Shown: positions 1 through 7,527 of the stretch, piece after piece
Position numbering within the stretch: position 1 is the stretch's first letter
How the letters are laid out: the number at the start of each line of letters is the position of its first letter
Assembly (NCBI GenBank): GCA_007135295.1
Contig: SLJD01000109.1
Location: 1-18,309 of the forward strand
DNA length: 18,309 nt
From: Phycisphaerales bacterium
Lineage (GTDB): Bacteria; Planctomycetota; Phycisphaerae; Phycisphaerales; SM1A02
Reading direction: 5' to 3'
Notes under the pieces: model-generated
Databases searched by the model: none
Seen by the model: the letters and a program-made list of their open reading frames with translations, nothing else
What the model was told of the DNA's origin: nothing
Program-made: the position numbers and the translations under genes

Positions 1-1823
1 TCAACACCTTCACGCCAGGCATACAGGGAGCGCAGCACGAGGTCGACCACCTGATCGCGGCTGGAAAGATGCTCATCGGGCATCGTGTCGAGATGGACTG
101 CGAAAGTCGACTCCGATTCAACCCATTCTCGTACGAACGCCCCGGCGCCGGCCGGGCTGGCGTGGTACGGAATCTTGATATGCGCCGTTGACTGTTCACG
201 CGTTCGGACGATCGGCAGTTCCGCGAGCCACGGCAGCATGACGGACGGATTGAGCACGAGTTCGGAGAGCGCTCGCATCGATTCCCGCCGCGATCGGTCG
301 AAACCGCGCTGACCGACGCGCGGGGCGTAGGCCATGTCGCCGATCTGCCATCGCGCAATCTCCTGTCCGAACTGAATGAACAGGTCCTGAAGTTCTTTCC
401 GCCACTCCTCGGTGATATTGTCGAGGCCGCCGATCAGATCGTCGTCCCGGCCGCCCGTCGCTTCGACGAGTTCTGGCGGAAGGTTCAGGATCGCCGCGGT
501 CACGTGCAACTGCCTGTCGAGCAGATCGTCGAGCACGTCGCGGAGCATGGCGTAGCGTTCGTCGAGCGTGTCCATTCGAACGGTGCGGTCCCACATCGGC
601 ACGATCACGCCGCCTGCGCCGAGCCGCTCGGCGACCTCCGCCAGACCGGCCAGTTGATCGATGGTTTGCGAGCCGAGCATGACCGTCAGGCGCGGCCGGG
701 AGCGGGTGGTGTCGCGCTGCGGGCCGGGGATGTACGCCAGGTCGATCCATCGCCGACCGATCACGCCTTCATCGTTGCGCAGTTCCATAACCCCGCGATA
801 CCAGCCGAACTGCTCGATGGGGAGGTCGAACTGCTGTTCATCCTGCACCGATGCCGGGTCGAACTCGTGTTCGAGCACGACCTGCCCGTCAATGTCATAG
901 ACCGTCAATACGCCGGTCAGCATCTCGGCGGTCATGTCACGGATTACCGCGGTGATGGTTGGCTGGCTCGGCGCGACAACGATGTTGCCCGATTCCGGGG
1001 ATTTCAGTTCAATGCGAGGCAGCTGCCAGACTTTCACATCATCGAACCAGACCCGGCCGCGGACATCGTCAAACAGCGGTTCGTCACCATGAAGCCGTCG
1101 GTCGACGTACTGCCGGGGCTGGAGCACTTCCAGGCCGAGAACCAGATCCGCCGCGTCATCGTGCTCGCCGTACAGCAGGATCGAGACATCTTCCCATCGG
1201 CCGGATGTTTCAATGAGTCGGCTGCTCGTGTGCGATGCGTCGATCGGGTCGCCGTGGCCGTCGTGAAATGCTCCGCTGAGCCGGGCGCGGGCGTGTTCGA
1301 GGCCTTCGGTGCGAACCCTCGCCGTGATGAGGTAATCGCCGCGCGGGACGACCGGCAGCACACCCGTCGGAATCCGAGCCGCCATCGATGCGCCGTCGAC
1401 ATTGAACTCGAACGACCATCGGCCGGATGCGGCATGCTCATCGGTCAGGGCCATCGTTCCGAAGACGGGAAACCCCTCGTCGGTGTTCTCGTATCGGTAG
1501 AAGTGGCGCGGCATGGTCTCGGCGTAGGAATCGGATTGCCGGTCTTCGAAGTCGAAATGCCGCACGAGTCGGCGCAGCGTTGACAATCCGCCACCTGTTG
1601 CCGGTGCCGGCGGCTGACCGGCCGTAGTGTCCGGGGATGAATCATCCGGCACATCTGACTGCCGGTCCGGGGTTTGCGGCGCGGGGGCGTCTTCCGGCAT
1701 CTGCCCGTGCGCAGCGGCTGCCCAGACGAGCGGTCCCGCCGCGCACCATGCCAGAAGAGTTGTGGGCATTTTCGGGTGCCGCCACCCGCGAAAGTCGTGA
1801 TTCTGCCGCCAACGTCCGATCAT
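1..1823 (-). CDS. Secreted modular protein, putative glycoside-hydrolase-like (3' end outside window)
   Basis: About 607 codons are visible and the frame stays open to the window edge, so the C-terminus is missing. The chosen ATG (1823) gives a basic n-region (IGRWRQN...RHPK) before a hydrophobic stretch ending AAAAHGQ, a plausible signal peptide. A second in-frame ATG at 1769 lacks the positive charges; neither start has a good ribosome binding site. After a Pro/Asp-rich linker, residues about 75-270 look like a beta-sandwich carbohydrate-binding-type domain ending in the strand VWFDDVKVW. An Ig-like stretch follows, then from about residue 370 an alpha/beta region (RLTVMLGSQTIDQLAGLAEV; ARWQIGDMAY) that resembles the start of a TIM barrel. 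I cannot name an active site. Polysaccharide processing outside the cytoplasm is inference. The gene is divergent from the plus-strand gene at 1946. Confidence 0.7.
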   Translation of the reverse strand, partial: MIGRWRQNHDFRGWRHPKMPTTLLAWCAAGPLVWAAAAHGQMPEDAPAPQTPDRQSDVPDDSSPDTTAGQPPAPATGGGLSTLRRLVRHFDFEDRQSDSYAETMPRHFYRYENTDEGFPVFGTMALTDEHAASGRWSFEFNVDGASMAARIPTGVLPVVPRGDYLITARVRTEGLEHARARLSGAFHDGHGDPIDASHTSSRLIETSGRWEDVSILLYGEHDDAADLVLGLEVLQPRQYVDRRLHGDEPLFDDVRGRVWFDDVKVWQLPRIELKSPESGNIVVAPSQPTITAVIRDMTAEMLTGVLTVYDIDGQVVLEHEFDPASVQDEQQFDLPIEQFGWYRGVMELRNDEGVIGRRWIDLAYIPGPQRDTTRSRPRLTVMLGSQTIDQLAGLAEVAERLGAGGVIVPMWDRTVRMDTLDERYAMLRDVLDDLLDRQLHVTAAILNLPPELVEATGGRDDDLIGGLDNITEEWRKELQDLFIQFGQEIARWQIGDMAYAPRVGQRGFDRSRRESMRALSELVLNPSVMLPWLAELPIVRTREQSTAHIKIPYHASPAGAGAFVREWVESESTFAVHLDTMPDEHLSSRDQVVDLVLRSLYAWREGV

Positions 1824-1945
1824 ACCCCTGTTATCGGCCAATCAGCCGGCAGACTCGATGATCTTGCCTCGGGAATTGCCCATGCCGGCCCGGGTCTGTC
1901 GATAGAAGGGACAGGACTCAACCGCCGGCCGGGATAAGATGCCCC

Positions 1946-2719
1946 ATGATTCGAGTGCTCCGCAGTTCGTTGACAACGATCCTCATCGCGGCGGTCTTCA
2001 TCGCCGCCTTCTGGCACCTGCGCGACGATGAGTACCGCCGCATGAACGCGGAACTCCGCGCGCTCAATGAAGAAATGGCCGAGCGGCTTGAAGAACGCGA
2101 GGCCATGCTCGACCGGCTCAGCGCCTCCCGGCGCGTGGCGCACGTGCACATCGTTGATCAGGACCTCAGCGACGATGACAGCGTGCGCAGCACCACCCTG
2201 AAGTTCATCGAACTCAATGAACAGGGCCGACCGATCGGCGAGCAGGTATTCACCATTCCCGGCCGCGTTCTGTACATCGACGGTTGGACCGTCCGCTTTC
2301 CGCACGACATGGTCGCCGCCGGACATCCCCTCTACGGCCGAACGATGGTGCTCTTTCGACGGATCTACTCCGAGATGACCGCACCGATCGACGGCGAGAT
2401 GATCGACACGCCGGGCGCCATCCCGCCCGGGTACGCGGCTGACGACCCCGCGCGACTGGAAAAGCGGCTATGGGATCAGTTCTGGCAGATCGCCTCCGAC
2501 GCCACCCTCGCCCGGGAGATGAACGTCCGCGTCGCCCAGGGTGAAGCCGTCTACAAGCCCGTCGAAGCCGGCCAGTCGTATGAACTCGTCGTCGATGCGG
2601 CAGCCGGTATGACGCTGGTTCCGATGTCCGATGAGGCCGCCGCCGACGTTCGACGCCAGTCGGACTTCAGCCGCCCCGCCCATGCGGAGCCCCAGCGTTC
2701 TCGCAGCTCGCTTGACTGA
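1946..2719 (+). CDS. Membrane-anchored coiled-coil protein of unknown function
   Basis: A 257-residue protein I do not recognise as a named family. Residues about 8-24 form one hydrophobic span, followed by a charged heptad-like segment (about 26-62, rich in E, R, L and M) typical of a coiled coil. Residues 65-240 look like a mixed beta domain with conserved-looking stretches (RVLYIDGWTVRF; YGRTMVLFRRIYSEM). The likely topology is a short cytoplasmic N-terminus with a periplasmic coiled coil and domain. The ATG at 1946 has only a weak GGGA upstream. The stop overlaps the next start by one base (TGATG), so translation of the downstream glycosylase is probably coupled to it. The last 20 residues are polar and look disordered. 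The coupling to a DNA-repair gene gives no obvious functional clue. Confidence 0.8.
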   Translation: MIRVLRSSLTTILIAAVFIAAFWHLRDDEYRRMNAELRALNEEMAERLEEREAMLDRLSASRRVAHVHIVDQDLSDDDSVRSTTLKFIELNEQGRPIGEQVFTIPGRVLYIDGWTVRFPHDMVAAGHPLYGRTMVLFRRIYSEMTAPIDGEMIDTPGAIPPGYAADDPARLEKRLWDQFWQIASDATLAREMNVRVAQGEAVYKPVEAGQSYELVVDAAAGMTLVPMSDEAAADVRRQSDFSRPAHAEPQRSRSSLD

Positions 2720-3414
2720 TGACGACGCCCGACCGCCGTCTGACCAGGATTGCTCGTAGCGTAACCGAATGCGACCGGTGCCCCGAACTGCGGCGGTACT
2801 GCGCTGACGTCGGCCGTGAAAAGAAACGCGCCTTCGCCGACTGGACCTACTGGGCCCGCCCGGTTCCCGGGTTCGGCGATCCGAACGCGTCCATCGTCAT
2901 CGTCGGCCTGGCTCCCGCCGCGCACGGCGCGAACCGCACCGGCCGCATGTTCACCGGCGACCGGTCCGGCGACTTCCTCTACGCGGGGCTGCATCGCGCC
3001 GGGTTCGCCAGCCAGGCCGAGGCGACGCACCGCGATGACGGCCTGACGCTTCACGGCATATACATCACCGCGGCCCTGCGTTGCGCGCCCCCGGCCAACA
3101 AGCCGACTGCCGATCAGCTCGAACGTTGCCGGCCGCACCTTGTCGCCGAACTCGAAGTCATCCAGCCGCGCGTGCTACTTTGCCTCGGCCGCATCGGGTG
3201 GGATTCGGCTCTGAGCGCATTGCGGCAGATCGGGCACCCGATGCCGCGCCCCAGGCCGAGATTCGGGCACGGCGCGTTCGCCGAGGTCGGCCGGGTGGCG
3301 CTGCTCGGCTGTTACCATGTCAGCCAGCAGAACACCTTCACCGGCCGCCTGACTGAATCCATGTTCGATGACATCCTCGACCGGGCTGGAACGCTGGCGA
3401 ATGTCGGCCGCTGA
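2719..3414 (+). CDS. udgB: Family 5 uracil-DNA glycosylase (UDGb type)
   Basis: 231 residues, the usual size for family 5. The enzyme removes uracil, and in this family often hypoxanthine or other deaminated bases, from DNA as the first step of base-excision repair in the cytoplasm. Four cysteines (C18, C21, C122, C137) have the spacing expected for the [4Fe-4S] cluster: CDRC near the N-terminus, then ALRCAPPANKP and ERCRPHL. Motif 1 is GLAPAAHGANRTGRMFTGDR (residues 63-82), with Ala rather than Asp or Asn as the water-activating position, as is typical of UDGb. Motif 2 is CYHVSQQNTFTGRLT (198-212); the usual HPS is HVS here. The start is fixed by the 1-nt TGATG overlap with the upstream membrane protein. 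A 139-nt gap with small GC-rich repeats follows before the HAD gene. Confidence 0.93.
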   Translation: MTTPDRRLTRIARSVTECDRCPELRRYCADVGREKKRAFADWTYWARPVPGFGDPNASIVIVGLAPAAHGANRTGRMFTGDRSGDFLYAGLHRAGFASQAEATHRDDGLTLHGIYITAALRCAPPANKPTADQLERCRPHLVAELEVIQPRVLLCLGRIGWDSALSALRQIGHPMPRPRPRFGHGAFAEVGRVALLGCYHVSQQNTFTGRLTESMFDDILDRAGTLANVGR

Positions 3415-3442
3415 TGGCGGACCTATGATGTGTCCATCTCAT

Positions 3443-3466
3443 GGCCGGCGGGCGTCGGCCGGCGGG
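3443..3466. repeat. Short GC-rich direct repeat (10 bp, twice)
   Basis: GGCCGGCGGG occurs at 3443-3452 and again at 3457-3466, a 14-nt period, in the gap between the glycosylase stop and the HAD phosphatase start. Each unit contains the palindrome GCCGGC, so the two copies can pair into a hairpin. No run of T follows on either strand, so it is not a convincing intrinsic terminator. Confidence 0.3.
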
Positions 3467-3553
3467 ACTGATCACGGAACCCGGTTTTGAGCCGGTTGTG
3501 ACGAAACACACGGCAGCCGGCGTTCGATGGCGATGGGGGGAGAGACGGGCCTG

Positions 3554-4663
3554 ATGCGACGATCCTTTCGCGAAACTTCCAGGCGGATACGCCGGCTCTT
3601 CCCCAGGCGGGGCGACCCCTCGCCGGACGGTGTTGCCTCGGATTCAACGGTCGACGGTTCGCCGCCGACGGCCTTTGGCGGTCTCGGCGATGGGCCCGAC
3701 ACCCGGTCGACTGAAACGAGCGAACCGCTGCGACGGCCGCAAGCCGGCTCGGAGCCGGATGCTGCGACTGATGAAGCGGATCGGCCGCGTCCGCGACGCG
3801 ATGCCCCGCCCGGGCCGGTGCGCCTGGTCATCGCGGATGTGGACGGTACGCTCGTCGACGGCCGCGGCGAATTGTCACGCACTGTCCAGACCGCCTGCCG
3901 CCGATTGCTCGATCACGGGATCGCCCTTATTCTCGCCACCGCCCGCTCGCCGCGCGGCGTGTATCGAACGCAGCGTGAACTGACCGGCGTGCCGCTGAGC
4001 ATCGCCTGCAACGGGGCGATTATCTGGAACCGCCTGGCGAAACGCCCGCTTCACCACCGACCGCTTGAACCGGAACTGGTCCGCGAGATCGTCAATGTCG
4101 CACGTGAGGTCGAACCGGAGGTCATGATCGGCCTGGAACAGCTCGATGGCTGGCACACCGACCGCTGGCCGCGCCGCATCATCTCCGTGCTACCGGACCT
4201 CACCCCGCCGGATTCCGTCCGGCCGCTTGAAGCACTGCTTGGCGAGCCGGTGACGCGGCTGAACCTCATAGCGCTGCCGGAACGCATGACGGCCATTCGT
4301 TACGCGGTCAGCGCAGCATTCTGGCGAACCCGGCGCGTCAGCGTCTTTCCGGGCGACCGGCATCTCATGCAACTGACCCATCCCTACGCCGACAAGGCCA
4401 TCGCCGCCCAGCGCATCGCCCGGCGGCTGCAGATCAGCGGCGACGAGGTCATGGTGATCGGCGACGGGCCGAACGATCTCGGGCTGTTTAGTTGGGCGGG
4501 GTTTTCCGTGGCGGTGGCCAACGCCTGTCGGCCGATTCGCCAGGCCGCCGATGTCATCGTCGCATCAAACGATGATCACGGCGCGGCCGAAGCCATCGAG
4601 AAATACGCGCTGGCGCCGGCCCCGGGTCACTCGGCCGGCGAGCCGGCGGAACCGGCCGGCTGA
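3554..4663 (+). CDS. Cof-type HAD-superfamily phosphatase with long disordered N-terminus
   Basis: 369 residues from the chosen ATG. Residues about 89-352 form a complete Cof-type (IIB) HAD hydrolase, a family that dephosphorylates small phosphorylated metabolites such as sugar phosphates or flavin precursors. Motif I is DVDGTLVDG (nucleophile D95, acid D97), motif II is LATARS (T129), motif III is K281, and motif IV is GDGPNDLGLF (D304, D308). The IIB cap lies between motifs II and III. Residues 1-88 are low complexity: an Arg-rich start (MRRSFRETSRRIRRLF), then a Pro/Ser/Asp-rich stretch, not a signal peptide. An in-frame ATG at 3527 exists, but GGGGGGAGAG about 9 nt before 3554 favours the later start. 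The substrate cannot be read from the sequence. ilvE begins 72 nt downstream. Confidence 0.88.
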   Translation: MRRSFRETSRRIRRLFPRRGDPSPDGVASDSTVDGSPPTAFGGLGDGPDTRSTETSEPLRRPQAGSEPDAATDEADRPRPRRDAPPGPVRLVIADVDGTLVDGRGELSRTVQTACRRLLDHGIALILATARSPRGVYRTQRELTGVPLSIACNGAIIWNRLAKRPLHHRPLEPELVREIVNVAREVEPEVMIGLEQLDGWHTDRWPRRIISVLPDLTPPDSVRPLEALLGEPVTRLNLIALPERMTAIRYAVSAAFWRTRRVSVFPGDRHLMQLTHPYADKAIAAQRIARRLQISGDEVMVIGDGPNDLGLFSWAGFSVAVANACRPIRQAADVIVASNDDHGAAEAIEKYALAPAPGHSAGEPAEPAG

Positions 4664-4735
4664 GCGTCACGTGCACCCGATCATGGCAGCAACGTCGCCT
4701 TTTTCGGTAGAGTGGGGCCACCCGGAGATACTGCC

Positions 4736-5614
4736 ATGCCCCACCAGACGATCTGGCTCAACGGTGAACTGGTAGACCGCGAGCACGCGACGGTCTCGGT
4801 CTACGACCACGGCCTGCTATACGGCGACGGATGCTTTGAAGGCATTCGCGCCTACAACGGCCGCATCTTCAAGCTTGAATCACACCTTGACCGCATGGAG
4901 CGGTCGGCGGAGAAACTTCGACTCACGCCCGCCTTCAGCCGCGAGGCAATCCGCGACGCCATACGCCGGACGCTTGACGCCAACGGCCTGACCGACGGAT
5001 ACATCCGCCTGATCTACACGCGCGGCGCGGGAACGCTCGGCCTGCATCCGTTCCGCTGCGAAACGCCCGGCACGATCATTATCGCTGACTCGATCCAGTT
5101 GTACCCCAAAGAACTGTACGAGCAGGGAATGCACGTCATCGTTGCCCGGCGGCCGCGCATCCCGGCGCAATGCCTCGATCCTTCGGTCAAAAGTCTCAAT
5201 TACCTCAACAACATTCTCGCCAAAGTCGAAGCGATCGACGCCGGCGTGCTTGAAGCAATCATGCTCAACTACGAGGGGCATGTTGCGGAATGCACGGGCG
5301 ACAACATCTTCGCGGTCCGGAACGGCCGCCTTGTCACCCCGCCGCCCGAGGCGGGCATTCTGCTCGGCATCACCCGGCAGTTCGTCATCGATGAACTTGC
5401 CCCCTCATGCGGCCTGGAGGTTGAACAGCGGCTGTTCCGCCTCGATGAGCTTCTCGATGCTGACGAAGTCTTCCTTACCGGCACCGCGGCGGAGATCATC
5501 GGTGTCAGCCGCATCGACGACCGGGTCATCGGCTCCGGCGTCGTGGGCCCGGTGACGGCACAGTTGATCGAGGCGTTCCGCAGCCGCGTTGCCCGGGAGG
5601 CGCCCGAAAACTGA
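4736..5614 (+). CDS. ilvE: Branched-chain amino acid aminotransferase (PLP fold type IV)
   Basis: 292 residues, normal for IlvE. It interconverts Leu, Ile and Val with their 2-oxo acids using glutamate/2-oxoglutarate, the last step of branched-chain amino acid synthesis in the cytoplasm. The N-terminal signature is VSVYDHGLLYGDGCFEGIRA (residues 20-39). K152 in VKSLNYLNNILAK is the PLP-binding lysine, E185 lies in AECTGDNIF, T250 in FLTGTAAEI binds the cofactor phosphate, and YIRLIYTRG supplies substrate-site residues. The start at 4736 has GGAG 8 nt upstream; an in-frame upstream ATG at 4712 would add eight residues without family support. A D-amino-acid transaminase or aminodeoxychorismate lyase is the main alternative in this fold, but the KSLNYLNN motif and length favour IlvE. 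Confidence 0.92.
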   Translation: MPHQTIWLNGELVDREHATVSVYDHGLLYGDGCFEGIRAYNGRIFKLESHLDRMERSAEKLRLTPAFSREAIRDAIRRTLDANGLTDGYIRLIYTRGAGTLGLHPFRCETPGTIIIADSIQLYPKELYEQGMHVIVARRPRIPAQCLDPSVKSLNYLNNILAKVEAIDAGVLEAIMLNYEGHVAECTGDNIFAVRNGRLVTPPPEAGILLGITRQFVIDELAPSCGLEVEQRLFRLDELLDADEVFLTGTAAEIIGVSRIDDRVIGSGVVGPVTAQLIEAFRSRVAREAPEN

Positions 5615-5767
5615 AGTTCGGCGTTGCGCCGTTGGCGGCCGATATCGCCCGCAAGCGGCTCCGAATACCATGTCCCGGCCGTGCCCGAATGCCCCCCGGC
5701 CTATGGCTTTGGCCCATGACTTCGGTTATGTCCCCGGGAACGTGTATGGCATGTTCACGCCTTCGGC

Positions 5768-5781
5768 TTGAAGTGTTTCAA
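5768..5781. promoter_or_regulatory. Small inverted repeat in the ilvE - UPF0316 spacer
   Basis: TTGAA-gtgt-TTCAA is a perfect 5-bp inverted repeat about 100 nt upstream of the UPF0316 start. It lies in a 265-nt spacer (5615-5879) with no supported gene. The same spacer begins with a short stem-loop just after the ilvE stop (5619-5631, CGGCG-ttg-CGCCG) that lacks a clear T run. Either could be regulatory or chance. Confidence 0.2.
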
Positions 5782-5879
5782 TGCTCTTCCTGTTTCTGGA
5801 CGATGGAAGATCCGGCGGCGCGTGTTGCGTGTGTGACATCGTGCCGCCCGTTGCTGTCTGACGACAAGGCCCTGATCCC

Positions 5880-6512
5880 ATGGATGCGATACTTTCGCCG
5901 CTCACAGACCTGGCTCCAATGCTCGCCGTTCTCGAAGCGGGCGGCGAGGGGGCCATCGGTATGGCGTGGTACCTGCCGATCCTGATCTTTTTCGGGCGAA
6001 TCTGCGACGTGGCGATCGGAACGATCCGCATGATCCTCGTCATCGGCGGCCACCCGCTGGTCTCCGCCGTGCTCGGGTTCTTCGAGGTCGTGATCTGGGT
6101 CCTGGCGGTGGGCGGAACGCTCGCGAACTTGACGAACCCGGTCGCCCTCGTGGCGTACGCGGGTGGGTTCGCCGTCGGCGTGGTGGTCGGCATGTGGATC
6201 GAACAGTGGATGGCCCTCGGTTACCGGCTGATCCGGGCCATCAGCACGAACATGAATATCAACCTCTCCCACCACTTGCGTGAGCATGGCTTTCGGGTCA
6301 CCCGTGTCGAGGGCACCGGCCGAACCGGCCCGGTCGAGCTCGCCTTCATGGTGGTCAAGCGGCGTGATATCAACCGTGTCCGAAGCATTCTTGCGGAGCT
6401 CGACCCCAACGCGTTCATCACCATCGGGCAGGCGGATCGGCCGACCACCGCCCGGCTCGGCGCGGACTCGCGATTTTCCCGCCCGATCTGGCTGAACGGT
6501 CTTCGAAAGTAA
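5880..6512 (+). CDS. UPF0316 / DUF2179-type integral membrane protein
   Basis: 210 residues with the UPF0316 layout: three hydrophobic spans at about 29-55, 60-82 and 86-106, then a soluble C-terminal domain (about 121-210) of the DUF2179 type. The family signature is the segment FGRICDVAIGTIRMILVIGG in the first span, comparable to the DVxxGTxR motif of these proteins. The C-terminal domain contains INLSHHLREHGFRVTRVEGT and FMVVKRRDINRVRSIL, the small ligand-binding-like fold that also ends YitT-type proteins. The biochemical role of the family is not established; I infer only an inner-membrane location with a cytosolic sensor-like tail. AAGG about 10 nt upstream is a fair ribosome binding site. 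The porin gene follows after 63 nt. Confidence 0.82.
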   Translation: MDAILSPLTDLAPMLAVLEAGGEGAIGMAWYLPILIFFGRICDVAIGTIRMILVIGGHPLVSAVLGFFEVVIWVLAVGGTLANLTNPVALVAYAGGFAVGVVVGMWIEQWMALGYRLIRAISTNMNINLSHHLREHGFRVTRVEGTGRTGPVELAFMVVKRRDINRVRSILAELDPNAFITIGQADRPTTARLGADSRFSRPIWLNGLRK

Positions 6513-6575
6513 TATCGCCGTATGTTCGTCAGAAACATGACACCGACCCGTCGACCCGCTCCGGAGTCCCGGACG

Positions 6576-7523
6576 ATGCATCAGTTCCCGGCCGCTGCCG
6601 CCCTGACTCTTGCCGCAACCGCTGTTGCCGCTGGCCAGACGACGCATGAGGCCTCCGTCGAGGCCGAGGCCACGCTGCTCGGCCTGCCTCCGATTGGCGC
6701 CCCCGCGCCTGAGGATCCGCCGCGGCCGTATCGGACGATCCGCGACGTCAGTGTCTCAGTCGGCGCTGACTATGTGACGAAGTACATCTCGCGCGGCATC
6801 GTGTTCTCAAATGAACCGTCCGTTCAGCCGTGGCTCGAGCTTCGGTTTGCTCTTACGGAGCCGGACGACGATGATCCGCACCTGACCTGGCGGATCGGCA
6901 CATGGAACAGCATGCAGGGGGCGGACGCCGGCGAAGGCAGGCCCCGCGGCACGCGCGAACGTCGTCTCCGCCACTGGTACGAGTTCGATCTCTACACCGG
7001 TCTGCAGGTCGATTTTTTCGATCACTTTCAGACAAGTTTCATGTTCTATTACTACTCGTCTCCGTCGGGCGCATTCGACGACATCCATGAACTCGAATGG
7101 CGGTTGAACTACGACGACCAGTGGGTCTGGGAGCAGGAACTCGGCCTCGAAGGGTTCGCCCTCTATCCCGCCATGCGCATCACCGCTGAAACCCGCCACC
7201 CGGAGCGCGGCGGGGCGTGGTACTTCCAGCCCTCGATCACCCCGTCCTATACCCTGCAGGACGCCCCCGTCGACCTGACCGTTTCCGTGCCCGTCATTCT
7301 CGGCTTCGGCGCCAACGAAATGTACCTCGACGAAGACGGCGAGAACATCTACCTCGGCATGATCCAGTCCGGGCTGCGGCTCAGCACGCCGATCGACCTT
7401 GGCGATGGCGATCTCTCCATCCGCGGCGGGCTCGACGTGACCTACGTGACCGACTCCAACATCAACGGCTTCGGCAACGATGTCGAGTTCGTCGGCCGGC
7501 TCGGTGTGACGTACAACTTCTGA
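6576..7523 (+). CDS. Outer-membrane beta-barrel, porin-like (TorF-type pattern)
   Basis: 315 residues from the chosen ATG, beginning with a signal peptide (HQFPAAAALTLAATAVAAGQ). After a Pro/Ala linker come alternating amphipathic strands, starting with VSVSVGADYVTKYISRGI (about 57-74). This resembles the first strands of TorF/Gcw-type putative porins, in which an SDY...RG motif recurs. Aromatic girdles are frequent (FMFYYYSS). The last residue is Phe (GVTYNF), the classic signal for BAM-dependent barrel insertion. The role is probably passive channel or structural barrel; the substrate is unknown. Longer in-frame starts exist at 6522 and 6537, but GGAG 10 nt before 6576 and the clean signal peptide favour this one. 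The gene converges on the CPBP protease with four bases between the stops. Confidence 0.78.
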   Translation: MHQFPAAAALTLAATAVAAGQTTHEASVEAEATLLGLPPIGAPAPEDPPRPYRTIRDVSVSVGADYVTKYISRGIVFSNEPSVQPWLELRFALTEPDDDDPHLTWRIGTWNSMQGADAGEGRPRGTRERRLRHWYEFDLYTGLQVDFFDHFQTSFMFYYYSSPSGAFDDIHELEWRLNYDDQWVWEQELGLEGFALYPAMRITAETRHPERGGAWYFQPSITPSYTLQDAPVDLTVSVPVILGFGANEMYLDEDGENIYLGMIQSGLRLSTPIDLGDGDLSIRGGLDVTYVTDSNINGFGNDVEFVGRLGVTYNF

Positions 7524-7527
7524 CGCC

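Noticed and set aside
504..1583. 359-codon plus-strand frame
   Set aside because: Antisense to the secreted protein gene. The minus frame has a signal peptide and domain-like segments; the plus frame has none.
5778..6647. 289-codon minus-strand frame opposite UPF0316
   Set aside because: The sense strand has three clean membrane spans and the family motif; the antisense is Asp/His/Arg-rich.
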